Below the pieces are notes generated by a model. That model worked only from the letters and a program-made list of their open reading frames with translations, searched no databases and was not told the DNA's origin. A program made the position numbers and the translations under genes. Source: Aquabacterium sp. (GTDB taxonomy: Bacteria > Pseudomonadota > Gammaproteobacteria > Burkholderiales > Burkholderiaceae_C). Taken from it: a DNA stretch of 35,600 nucleotides. The stretch lies in NCBI GenBank assembly GCA_029865965.1, contig JARXAJ010000073.1:1-35600 (forward strand), written 5' to 3'. Below, one piece after another: positions 8,571 through 16,733 of this stretch (within the stretch, counting starts at the first letter, position 1; each line of letters opens with the position of its first letter).

Positions 8571-9644
8571 TCATGTGCTTTCGCGCTGCATGATGGAAAA
8601 CGGGATCAGCACTGTCTCTGCGGGCAGGCGGGCACCGGCCCGGGCAGCGTCGATGGCGCGCAGCAGCAGTTCACCGGCGGCACGCCCGATGCCGGCGCAG
8701 TCGACCGCCACCGTGGTGATGCGCGGATGGCAGGTGCGCGCCACTTCGAAATCACCGAAGCCGGCAATGGCGATGCGCCCTGGCACCGCCCAGCCCTGGC
8801 GTTGGCATTCGGCCAGGACGCCGAAGGCCGACAGGTCGGACACGCAGACCACCGCATCCACCTCGGGCCACTGCCGCACCAGTTGCAGCAGGGCCTCGCC
8901 GCCCTGGGCCATCGTGATGGGCGGCTGGCCGAAGCTGATGATGCGGCCCTCGGGCGTGCCGTGCAGCAGGCCCAGCGCCCGCATGGCCTCGCTGTAACCA
9001 CGGCGGCGGTCGGCGCCGCGGGTGTCGCGGTTGCTGGTGCCGCCGATGAAGGCGATGTGCCGGTAGCCCTTGGCGTGCAGGTGGCGCACCAGTGCGGCGG
9101 TGGCCTCGGCGTTGGAAAAGCCCACGGTGTGCCCGATGGGCGCGGCCGGCAGGTCCCAGGTCTCCACCACCGGAATGCCTGCGGCCTGCAGCCGGCTGCG
9201 GGTGGCGGTGGTGTGGCTGCCACCGGTCAGCACCACGCCCTCGGGCCGGCGGCTGAGCATGGCGGTGACCAGGCGTTCCTCGGTGTCCACCCGGTAGTCG
9301 GTGTAGCCCAGCAGCAGTTGCAGGCCGCTCGCCTCCACTGCCGCGGTGAGGCCCTGGGTGGTCTCGGAGAAGTTGCTGTTGTTCAGCGAAGGGATCAGCG
9401 CCGCCACGAAACCCGAGCGCTGGCTGGAGAAGGTGCGCGCGGTCTGGTCGATCACATAGCCCATCTGCTCGCAGGCAGCCAGGATGCGCTGGCGCAGGGC
9501 CTCGCTGGTGCTGCGGCCACTGCTGCCGCTGCGGTTGAGCGCGCGCGAGACCGTCATCTTCGAGACGCCCACCTGCGCGGCCACGTCGGCCATGGTCACG
9601 GCCCGGCCGGTGCGCGGGCTGGCGGGGGGCTTCGGGACGGTCAA
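8571..9644 (-). CDS. LacI-family transcriptional repressor, GntR (gluconate)-like
   Basis: A 357-residue regulator. The N-terminal helix-turn-helix (about 16-37: VTMADVAAQVGVSKMTVSRAL) and the hinge region (QMGYVIDQTAR) are of LacI/GntR type. A periplasmic-binding-like effector domain follows to the C-terminus. It is closest in feel to the gluconate repressor GntR, and this agrees with the aldonate enzymes on either side. It probably binds the palindrome at 9793-9806 between its own start and the lactonase gene, repressing both until a sugar acid binds. The family is normally dimeric or tetrameric. The effector (gluconate, 6-phosphogluconate or another aldonate) cannot be read from the sequence. 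Confidence 0.87.
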   Translation of the reverse strand: MTVPKPPASPRTGRAVTMADVAAQVGVSKMTVSRALNRSGSSGRSTSEALRQRILAACEQMGYVIDQTARTFSSQRSGFVAALIPSLNNSNFSETTQGLTAAVEASGLQLLLGYTDYRVDTEERLVTAMLSRRPEGVVLTGGSHTTATRSRLQAAGIPVVETWDLPAAPIGHTVGFSNAEATAALVRHLHAKGYRHIAFIGGTSNRDTRGADRRRGYSEAMRALGLLHGTPEGRIISFGQPPITMAQGGEALLQLVRQWPEVDAVVCVSDLSAFGVLAECQRQGWAVPGRIAIAGFGDFEVARTCHPRITTVAVDCAGIGRAAGELLLRAIDAARAGARLPAETVLIPFSIMQREST

Positions 9645-9792
9645 GCGTGCTTCCTCTGATGTTATGGGGCCTGTGCGGGCCGGATCACGATACCGATACC
9701 ACCGGCTGATGGCACCGAGTAGGCCGACAACCTGCGCTGCTTCCGCAGATCATAAAGTGCGTCATTGCTGGTCACGGGTTCGGGAAAATCCT

Positions 9793-9806
9793 AGTTACCG
9801 GTAACT
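9793..9806. promoter_or_regulatory. Perfect palindrome, candidate LacI/GntR operator
   Basis: AGTTACCGGTAACT is a perfect 14-bp palindrome with the central CG expected of LacI-family operators. It closely resembles the gluconate-repressor core GTTACCGGTAAC. It lies 23 nt before the SMP-30 start and 148 nt before the divergent repressor start, so one bound repressor could control both. The lactonase-ABC transporter operon is the obvious target. Confidence 0.7.
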
Positions 9807-9829
9807 TCAGTGGTGCCAGACTGCGGGCC

Positions 9830-10750
9830 ATGACGTTGGATGTGCTCGATCCCCGCTTTGCCATCGTGGCCCAGGGCGCCACTGCGCTGCAGCGCCTGGC
9901 CACCGGCGCGGTGTGGAGCGAGGGCCCGGTGTGGGTGCCCGCCTTGGGCGCGCTGCTGTGGAGCGACATCCCCAACAACCGCATGCTGGGCTGGCGGCCC
10001 GGCACCGGCCAATGGGTATGGCGCGCGTTGGCCGGGTTCACGAACGGCCACGCGCTGTCGGCCGACGGCGCATTGCTGCACTGCTCGCACGGCCAGCGCG
10101 CCATCGTGCGCACCCGCTTCGATGCCACCGGCCAGCCGCTGCCCGACGAGGTGCTGGCCGACCGCTACCAGGGCCGGCGCCTCAATTCGCCCAACGACCT
10201 GGTGGTCAAGCGCGACGGCAGCATCTGGTTCACCGACCCGCCCTACGGCATCCTGTCCGACCGCGAGGGCCATGCCGCGCCCAGCGAACTGGGCGACCAC
10301 TACGTGTTCCGCCTCGACCCGGCGACCGGCGCGCTGCGCATCGCAAGCGACTGGGTCGACGAGCCCAACGGCCTGGCCTTTTCGCCTGACGAGCAAACGC
10401 TGTACGTCAGCGACACCTCGGCTGCACTGCGCAGCGACGGCGGTGGCCACCACCACATCGTGGCCTTCGACGTGGTCGGTGGCCAGGACCTGGCCAACCC
10501 GCGCATCTTTGCCGTGGTCAACCCCGGCCTGGCCGATGGATTCCGGGTGGACGTGAACGGCTTCATCTACACCAGCAGCGAAGACAGCGTGCAGGTCTAC
10601 CACCCTGACGGCAGCCGCATCGGCCGCATCGGCGTGCCCGAGAAGGTGGGCAACCTGTGCTTTGGCGGGCCGGCGGGCGACGAACTGTTCATCTGCGCCA
10701 GCAGTTCGCTCTACCACCTGCGGTTGAACACCCGGGGGGCGACGGCGTGA
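9830..10750 (+). CDS. SMP-30/gluconolactonase family lactonase
   Basis: A 306-residue six-bladed beta-propeller lactonase. The metal ligands of the family are visible as E31 (WSEGPVW), N170 (DEPNGLAFS) and D226 (ADGFRVD), with the LNSPNDLV loop at 118-125. It hydrolyses an aldono- or aldarolactone made by sugar oxidation, in a divalent-metal-dependent reaction. The stop codon overlaps the ATG of the ABC ATPase gene by one base (TGATG), so the lactonase and transporter are translated together. The palindrome upstream links it to the LacI repressor. It is distinct from the second SMP-30 protein at 15717-16709, which sits in the uronate operon. Confidence 0.87.
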   Translation: MTLDVLDPRFAIVAQGATALQRLATGAVWSEGPVWVPALGALLWSDIPNNRMLGWRPGTGQWVWRALAGFTNGHALSADGALLHCSHGQRAIVRTRFDATGQPLPDEVLADRYQGRRLNSPNDLVVKRDGSIWFTDPPYGILSDREGHAAPSELGDHYVFRLDPATGALRIASDWVDEPNGLAFSPDEQTLYVSDTSAALRSDGGGHHHIVAFDVVGGQDLANPRIFAVVNPGLADGFRVDVNGFIYTSSEDSVQVYHPDGSRIGRIGVPEKVGNLCFGGPAGDELFICASSSLYHLRLNTRGATA

Positions 10751-12288
10751 TGGATGCTGCTTCGCCGCTGTTGCGATTTTGTGCGGTCAGCAAGCGCTTC
10801 GGCGGTACGCAGGCGGTCGACCGTGTCACGCTGGACGTGTGCGCCGGCGAGATCCTGGCGCTGCTGGGCGAGAACGGCGCGGGCAAGAGCACGCTGATCA
10901 AGCTGCTGGCCGGCATCTACCCGGCCGACAGCGGCGAGATCTGGTTCGATGGCCAGCCGCAGGCGCAGTGGCGCAGCACCGACCGCGCCCACCAGCCGGT
11001 GGCCTTCATCCACCAGGACCTGGGCCTGGTGGACTGGATGACGGTGGCCGAGAACGTGGCCCTGGGCCTGGGCTACCCGCGCCGCTGGGGCCTGATCGAC
11101 TGGCGCGCGGCCGACACCACAGCGCGCCGGGTGATGGCCCGCGTGGGTTGCGACATCGACCCACGGCGCCGGGTGTTCTCGCTCACCCGGGCCGAGAAAT
11201 CGCTGCTCGCCATCGGCCGCGCGCTGGAAGTGCGGGCCCGGTAGCTGGTGCTCGACGAGCCCTCGGCCAGCCTGCCCATGGCCGATGTGCAGCGCCTGTT
11301 CGGCGTGCTGCGCGGCCTGCGCGCGCAGGGCATGGCCATGGTCTATGTGTCGCACCGGCTCGACGAGGTCATGGCCATCAGCGACCGTGCGGCGGTGATG
11401 CGCGACGGCGCCCTGGTGGCCACGCTGGAGACCGCGCGCACCAGCCAGGCCGCGCTGGTGAACCTGATCGTCGGCAAGGCCTTGTCGGCCAGCGTGCCCA
11501 AGGCGCGCGGCGCACTGCCGGCCACGGTAGCCGGGCCCCAGGGCGACGTGCCGGTGCTGGCGCTGCAGGCGGCCGTCAGCGGCAACGCCGGGCCGGTGAG
11601 CCTGGCGGTGCAGCGCGGCGAGGTGCTGGGCCTGGTGGGCCTGCGCGGCGCCGGGCATGAGGCCATCAGCCGCGCCATGTTCGGCCGCGAGCCACTGGCC
11701 GCCGGCCAGCTGCTGCTGCTGGGCAAGGTGCTGCGCCTGGCCAGCCCGGCCCAGGCCATTGCCGCCGGCGTGGCCTACGTGGCCGCCGAGCGCATCGACG
11801 AGAACCTGGCCGGTGCGATGACAGTGCAGGAGAACCTGTTCCCCCACCCTGCGCTGCACGGCGAGCGCGGGCTCGACCGCCAGCGCCGCGCCCGCGAGGC
11901 CGGTGCCGCGCAACAGCTGATCCGCCAGTTCGACGTCAACCCGCCCGCGCCTGCGGCCGAGGTGCCGCAGCTGTCGGGCGGCAACCAGCAGAAGGTGGTG
12001 CTGGCACGCTGGTTTGCGCTGAACAAGCCGCTGATCGTGCTGGAAGAGCCCACCGCCGGCGTGGATGTGGGTGCCAAGCGCCAGATCTACGGCCTGCTGC
12101 GCGAACGTGCCGACGCCGGCAGCGCCCTGGTGGTGGTGTCCACCGACTTCGAGGAAGTGGCCACGGTGTGCACCCGGGTGCTGGTGTTCCGCGACGGCCG
12201 CATCGCCGCCGAACTGCGCGGCGCCGACATCAGAGTGGCGCGGTTGCTGGCGCTGGCCGCCGGCGCCCTGGAAGAAGAAGCGGCATGA
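10750..12288 (+). pseudogene. CUT2 sugar ABC transporter ATPase (RbsA/MglA-like), broken by an in-frame amber stop
   Basis: The frame encodes a two-NBD ATPase of about 512 codons, as in RbsA, XylG and MglA. NBD1 has Walker A GENGAGKST at residues 40-48. A TAG at 11242-11244 (codon 165) falls exactly between the signature helix (EKSLLAIGRALEVRAR) and Walker B (LVLDEPSASL). The frame simply continues after it through NBD2, which has LSGGNQQKVVLARW and Walker B IVLEEPTAGVD. A single change from a leucine TTG or another codon would explain the stop. Translation would give a 164-residue fragment without Walker B, so the transporter should be inactive unless the stop is suppressed or is a sequencing error. 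It overlaps the permease by ATGA. The rest looks well conserved, suggesting recent loss. Confidence 0.85.
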
Positions 12289-13373
12289 CCAACTCGGTGA
12301 AGAGCACTGCGCTGGAGCCCGACCCCACGGTGGACGGCGAGGCGCTGACGCTGGCACAACGCCTGGGCCGCGCAGTGCCGGTCTATGGCCTGGTGGGGCT
12401 GACGGTGGCGCTGGCATTGCTGTTCAGCCTGCTGCTGCCCGAGACCTTCCCGACGCTGTTCAACCTGCGCGCCATCCTGGCGGACAAGAGCGTGATCGCG
12501 CTGCTGGCGCTGGCCGCCACCATCCCGATGATCACCGGCAAGATCGACCTGACGGTGGGCTACGGCATCGTGCTGTGGCACATCCTGGCCATCAGCCTGC
12601 AGACGCAGATGGGCCTGCCCTGGCCGCTGGCGGTGGGGGTGGTGCTGGCGCTGGCGGGGCTGTGCGGTCTGCTCAACGGCCTGCTGGTGGAGCTGGCGCA
12701 GATCGATTCCTTCATCGCCACGCTGGGCACCGGCACGGTGATCTATGCGCTGGCCATGTGGCACAGCGGCGGCCGCCAGGTGCTGGGCGAGCTGCCCGAC
12801 GGCTTCCTGGCCATCACCAGCGGCCAGCTGCTGGGCCTGCCCATCGTGGCCTTCTACGTGCTGGTGGTGGGTGTGCTGCTGTGGCTGGTCACCGAGTTCA
12901 CGCCGCTGGGCCGGGCGCTGTACGTGATCGGCGCCAACCCCAAGGCGGCGCAATTGAACGGCATCGCGGTGCGCCGGCATGTGATGGGCGCCTTTGTCGC
13001 CTCGGGCCTGCTGAGCGGCTTTGCCGGCGTGCTGCTGGCGTCGCGCCTGCAGATCGGCCAGGCCAGCGTGGGGCTCGAATTCCTGCTGCCGGCGTTGGTG
13101 GGTGCCTTCCTGGGCAGCACCACCATCCGGCCCGGCCGGGTCAATGTCTGGGGCACGCTGGTGGGCGTGGCGATCCTTGCCATCGGCATCTCGGGCATCC
13201 AGCAGTTCGGCGGCGCCTTCTTCGTCGAGCCGCTGTTCAACGGCCTGACGCTGCTGGTGTCCATCGGCATTGCCGGCTGGGCGCAGCAGCGGCGCAACCT
13301 GTCGATCAAGCGCCGCATTGCCGAACGCCAGCTGGCGCCCGGCACCACCCCCGCATCCCCACCTGCGGCCTGA
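12285..13373 (+). CDS. CUT2 sugar ABC transporter permease (RbsC family)
   Basis: A 362-residue inner-membrane protein with about ten hydrophobic segments of the BPD_transp_2 type. Typical blocks are ALLALAATIPMITGKIDLTV, IDSFIATLGTGTVIYALAMW, and the loop YVIGANPKAAQLNGI that contacts the ATPase. Start ATG 12285 overlaps the ATPase stop by four bases (ATGA). It should form the homodimeric channel for a monosaccharide or sugar acid delivered by the binding protein encoded next. Given the adjacent lactonase and idonate/gluconate dehydrogenases, an aldose to be oxidised, or an aldonate, is the likely cargo. With the ATPase gene interrupted, function depends on whether that stop is real. Confidence 0.87.
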   Translation: MTNSVKSTALEPDPTVDGEALTLAQRLGRAVPVYGLVGLTVALALLFSLLLPETFPTLFNLRAILADKSVIALLALAATIPMITGKIDLTVGYGIVLWHILAISLQTQMGLPWPLAVGVVLALAGLCGLLNGLLVELAQIDSFIATLGTGTVIYALAMWHSGGRQVLGELPDGFLAITSGQLLGLPIVAFYVLVVGVLLWLVTEFTPLGRALYVIGANPKAAQLNGIAVRRHVMGAFVASGLLSGFAGVLLASRLQIGQASVGLEFLLPALVGAFLGSTTIRPGRVNVWGTLVGVAILAIGISGIQQFGGAFFVEPLFNGLTLLVSIGIAGWAQQRRNLSIKRRIAERQLAPGTTPASPPAA

Positions 13374-13418
13374 CCCGCCGCCCCGTTCCCCCGACCGATT
13401 CCAACCAAGGAGACAAGC

Positions 13419-14537
13419 ATGTTGTTGAACAAGACACACTGGGCCCGAACCACCATGAGCGCCGTGGCCCTGGCCACGGTGGTGGCCACCGGCAGCGCCC
13501 GGGCCGACGAGTTCCTCGAGATGGCCAGGAAGAAGGTGGCCACCGCCACCATGGTCAAGGACAAGTGGGACGGCCCCACCACCGGCCCCAAGGCGGCGGG
13601 TGCGCGCACCATCGTCTTCGTGGCGGCCGACATGAAGAACGGCGGCATCGTCGGCGTGAGCAAGGGGGTGGAAGAGGCCGGCAAGACCATCGGCTGGACG
13701 GTGCGGGTGATCGATGGCCAGGGCTCGGTGAGCGCGCGCACGGCGGCGCTGAACCAGGCGCTGGCGCTCAAGCCTGCCGGCATCGTGGTGGGTGGCTTCG
13801 ACACCACCGAGCAGAAGACCGCCTTCGAGGGTGCCACCAAGGCCGGCGTGCCGCTGGTGGGTTGGCACTCGGGCGAGCAGCCCGGCCCCAACGACAAGGC
13901 CGGCCTGTTCGCCAACGTGACGACCACGGCCGACGAGGTGTCGGAGGCCGCCGCGCTGTGGGCCGTGGCCGATTCCGGCGGCAAGGCCGGCGTGGTGATC
14001 TTCACCGACAGCCAGTATGCGATTGCCGTCTACAAGGCCAAGGCCATGGAGGCGGTGATCAGGAAGTGCGGCGGCTGCACCATGCTGAGCTACGAGGACA
14101 GCCCGATCTCCGAATCGTCGACCCGCATGCCCACGCTGACCGCGTCGCTGCTGCAGAAGCATGGCGACAAGTGGACGCACGCGCTGGCCATCAACGACCT
14201 GTACTTCGACTTCATGGGCCCCACGCTGACGACGGCCGGCAAAAAGGGCGACGGCGCGCCCAAGGCCGTGTCGGCGGGTGATGGCTCGGAGGCCGCCTAC
14301 CAGCGCATCCGCACCAAACGCTTCCAGGCTGGCACCGTGCCCGAGCCGCTGAACATGCAGGGCTGGCAGATCGTCGATGAGCTCAACCGCGCCTTCGCCA
14401 AGGAGAAGTGGTCGGGCTATGTGCCCAAGGTGCACCTGGTGACCACGGCCAACGTGGGCCAGGACGGCGGCCCGAAGAACCTGTTCGACCCCGACAACGG
14501 CTACCGCAACCAGTACAAGAAGATCTGGGGCAAGTGA
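13419..14537 (+). CDS. Sugar ABC transporter substrate-binding protein (periplasmic binding protein type 1)
   Basis: A 372-residue protein with a clear ribosome site (AAGGAGA, 7 nt before the ATG) and a signal peptide ending about SARA-DE at residue 30. The mature part is of the Peripla_BP_4 fold used by CUT2 systems. It contains TIVFVAADMKNGGIVGVSKG, the repeated-hinge block ALNQALALKPAGIVVGGFD, and GVPLVGWHSGEQPG. It is longer than RbsB or XylF, with a C-terminal extension (PKVHLVTTANVGQDGG onward). It is the last gene of the lactonase-ABC operon and is followed by a hairpin shared with the convergent DUF2855 gene. The ligand is unknown. Confidence 0.87.
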   Translation: MLLNKTHWARTTMSAVALATVVATGSARADEFLEMARKKVATATMVKDKWDGPTTGPKAAGARTIVFVAADMKNGGIVGVSKGVEEAGKTIGWTVRVIDGQGSVSARTAALNQALALKPAGIVVGGFDTTEQKTAFEGATKAGVPLVGWHSGEQPGPNDKAGLFANVTTTADEVSEAAALWAVADSGGKAGVVIFTDSQYAIAVYKAKAMEAVIRKCGGCTMLSYEDSPISESSTRMPTLTASLLQKHGDKWTHALAINDLYFDFMGPTLTTAGKKGDGAPKAVSAGDGSEAAYQRIRTKRFQAGTVPEPLNMQGWQIVDELNRAFAKEKWSGYVPKVHLVTTANVGQDGGPKNLFDPDNGYRNQYKKIWGK

Positions 14538-14548
14538 TCCCCGGGGCC

Positions 14549-14595
14549 TGACGCCGCCTGGCCAGTCGGCAGACCGGCCGGGCGGCTGCGCGTCA
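14549..14595. terminator. Bidirectional terminator-like hairpin between convergent operons
   Basis: TGACG at 14549-14553 pairs with CGTCA at 14591-14595. Inside it, CGCC-GGCC pairs with GGCC-GGCG, making a long interrupted GC stem with a loop around 14564-14573. It spans the whole gap between the binding-protein stop (14537) and the DUF2855 stop (14593). No T-run is seen. Confidence 0.45.
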
Positions 14596-15720
14596 GAGCG
14601 ACAGCATGTGCCCCAACTGCGGGTTGCCCTGGCCGCCCAGCACGGCGGCATAGGCGGCCTGCACCGCGGCCGGCCCGCTGTGCTGCTGCACCACCAGCCA
14701 GGGCGGGCTGCTGGCCGCCACCTGGGCGCGAAAGCCGTGCCAGGCCGTCACCAGCCGCTGGCTGAATTCAGCCGGGCCCCATTCGCCGCTGCGCTTCTTG
14801 ACCTGCGCCGGGGCGAAGAACAGCGTGGCGCGCGGGCCGGGCAGGTCTTTGGCGCCGCCCAGGTCGTCCACGTGCGTGCCGCCGATTGCGCAGCTGAAGG
14901 CCAGTTGCGTGAAGCGGGTGTGCACCGCCTGGCGCAGCGGGCCGCTGCCGGCAAAGTCGACATAGACGCAGGGCGTGTCGGCGGGTAGGGCGTCCAGCTG
15001 GTCGTAGGTCAGCACCCGGCTGTAGCAGCCCAGGCTCTGGCAGAACGCCACATTGCCGGGCGAGGTGAGGCCCACCACCTCCACCTCGGGCCGCCTGGCC
15101 AGTTGGGCGGCGGTGGCAGAGGCGGTCTTGCTGCTGGCTGAGCTGAGCAGCAGCACGCCAAGGGTGCCGCCTGCCGGGTTGGCGGCGTTGATACCAAAAA
15201 AGGCGTTGTCGGCCAGGTAGTCGTCGATCAGCCAGGCGGTGAGGAACAGCGGCCGCAGCAGGGCCTGCACATCCTCGCTGTCGGCGGTGTGGAACGGGTC
15301 GCTGGCCAGGCGCTGGTATTGGTTGTAGACCGCATGCAGCGCGGCGCGGTGCGGCGCGCCGTCGCTGAAGGCGCCGGCTGACATCCTGGTGGGCTGCAGC
15401 ACCGCATGGCTGGCCATCGGCCAGTAGCCATACAGCCGCTCGGCCACGGCCACGCCCGGGTGCAGGCTCTGCACCACGGTGGCGAAACCCCACACCGGGA
15501 TGCAGCCCCAAGCTGTGCCATCGGCATCGGCAGGCACCGGGAAGAACTGCCAGTACTGCATCGCCTTGCCGAAGGCGGCATAGGTGATGTTGTTGGATGT
15601 GAAGGCGAAGCGGTCGATGCGCACGCGCACCTGGCCATCGGCCAGCGGCGGTGCGGCCGCCTCGACCAGGCGGGTGGTGGCCAGCTGGTCCTGGCGGACC
15701 TGGAATGTGGTGGTGGTCAT
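14593..15720 (-). CDS. DUF2855 family protein (MDR-like fold), function unknown
   Basis: A 375-residue protein recognised as DUF2855 from the N-terminal block FTSNNITYAAFGKAMQYWQF, then IPVWGFATVVQS. The layout recalls a medium-chain dehydrogenase. An N-terminal beta domain is followed by a Rossmann-like part (GTLGVLLLSSASSKTASATA near 215, EVVGLTS near 245), but without the usual zinc cysteines. No catalytic role has been assigned to the family as far as I know. ATG 15720 overlaps the SMP-30 stop by ATGA, so the two are translationally coupled. It is the last gene of the Udh-TRAP-lactonase operon, which points to a step or side reaction in hexuronate or lactone metabolism. An enoyl/quinone-reductase-like activity is possible but unproven. 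Confidence 0.8.
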   Translation of the reverse strand: MTTTTFQVRQDQLATTRLVEAAAPPLADGQVRVRIDRFAFTSNNITYAAFGKAMQYWQFFPVPADADGTAWGCIPVWGFATVVQSLHPGVAVAERLYGYWPMASHAVLQPTRMSAGAFSDGAPHRAALHAVYNQYQRLASDPFHTADSEDVQALLRPLFLTAWLIDDYLADNAFFGINAANPAGGTLGVLLLSSASSKTASATAAQLARRPEVEVVGLTSPGNVAFCQSLGCYSRVLTYDQLDALPADTPCVYVDFAGSGPLRQAVHTRFTQLAFSCAIGGTHVDDLGGAKDLPGPRATLFFAPAQVKKRSGEWGPAEFSQRLVTAWHGFRAQVAASSPPWLVVQQHSGPAAVQAAYAAVLGGQGNPQLGHMLSL

Positions 15721-16709
15721 GCGGCAGATCCTTGGACGTTGACATACAGCGCGTACAGCGAATGGCTGGCGGCCATGAACAAGCGGTTGCGGTGCGGGCC
15801 GCCGAAGCACAGGTTGGCACAGCGCTCGGGCAGGTGGATGTGGCCGATCGGCACGCCGCCGCGGTTGTACACCCGCACGCCGTCCAGGCCGTCGGCCGGC
15901 GCGCCGTCGCGGCCGTCGGTGCCGAAGCCGGCCCAGGTGTTGCCGTCGGCATCGACAGCGATGCCGTCGAGCGCGCCGGCACCGTCGGCGTCGATGTGCA
16001 GGCGCTTGCCGCGCAGCGTGCCGTTGGCCGCCACGTCGTAGGCCCAGATCTTCCGGCTGGGGGTGGCCCGGCTTTCGACGATGTAGAGCACCTGCCCGTC
16101 GGGCGAGAAGGCCAGGCCGTTGGGTGCGGCCAGGTCATCGGCCACGCAATGCAGCGCGCCGGTCTGGCTGTCGATGCGGTAGACGGCATGCGGCCGCTCT
16201 TGCGCGGCTGGTGCGCCTTCCCACCAGCCGTGGATGCCGAAGCTGGGGTCGGTGAACCAGATGTCGCCGTTGCGCTGGCAGACGATGTCGTTGGGTGAGT
16301 TCAACCGGGCGCCTTCAAAGGCGTCGGCCAGCACGGTGATGGATCCGTCGGGCTCGGTGCGGGTGACGCGCCGCGTCAGGTGCTCGCAGGCCAGCAGCCG
16401 GCCCTGGCGGTCGCGCGCCAGGCCGTTGGCGTTGTGCGACGGCTGCCGGAACGGCGTGACGATGCTGGTGGCCGAATCCCAGCGCAGGATGCGGTTGTTG
16501 GGGATGTCGCTCCACAGCAGGCAGCCATGGTCGCCGAACCACACCGGGCCTTCGGCCCAGCGGCAACCGCTGGCCAGTTGCTCGACGCTGGCCGAATACA
16601 AGCGCAATGCGGCAAAGCTGGGGTGCAGCAGCTGCACCGCCGGGTCGGGGTAGCGCGCTGCAGGCTGGAAGGGGATGTGTGGGCCGTCGCCCGGCAGCAG
16701 GGGGTGCAT
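15717..16709 (-). CDS. SMP-30/gluconolactonase family lactonase of the uronate operon
   Basis: A 330-residue propeller lactonase with metal ligands E53 (WAEGPVWF), N177 (AAPNGLAFS) and D238 (ALDGIAVD), and the loop LNSPNDIV at 116-123. Uronate dehydrogenase oxidises D-galacturonate or D-glucuronate to an aldaro-1,5-lactone, and SMP-30-type lactonases are known to open such lactones to galactarate or glucarate. Location in the Udh-TRAP operon makes that the likely role. I chose ATG 16709, but a TTG at 16727 would add six residues and neither has a strong ribosome site. It has no signal peptide, so it is cytoplasmic. It ends in an ATGA overlap with the DUF2855 gene. Confidence 0.87.
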   Translation of the reverse strand: MHPLLPGDGPHIPFQPAARYPDPAVQLLHPSFAALRLYSASVEQLASGCRWAEGPVWFGDHGCLLWSDIPNNRILRWDSATSIVTPFRQPSHNANGLARDRQGRLLACEHLTRRVTRTEPDGSITVLADAFEGARLNSPNDIVCQRNGDIWFTDPSFGIHGWWEGAPAAQERPHAVYRIDSQTGALHCVADDLAAPNGLAFSPDGQVLYIVESRATPSRKIWAYDVAANGTLRGKRLHIDADGAGALDGIAVDADGNTWAGFGTDGRDGAPADGLDGVRVYNRGGVPIGHIHLPERCANLCFGGPHRNRLFMAASHSLYALYVNVQGSAA

Positions 16710-16733
16710 GCCCCGGATGCTAACCAAGGCCGG

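Noticed and set aside
10711-12417. Minus-strand frame of 568 codons opposite the broken ATPase gene
   Set aside because: It is a shadow of the ATPase frame and does not offer an alternative gene explaining the amber stop.
12087-14651. Very long open frame (about 850 codons) on the minus strand opposite the ABC transporter genes
   Set aside because: It mirrors conserved genes on the plus strand, its translation is rich in His, Gln, Arg and Gly as expected of GC-rich antisense, and it has no recognisable domain.
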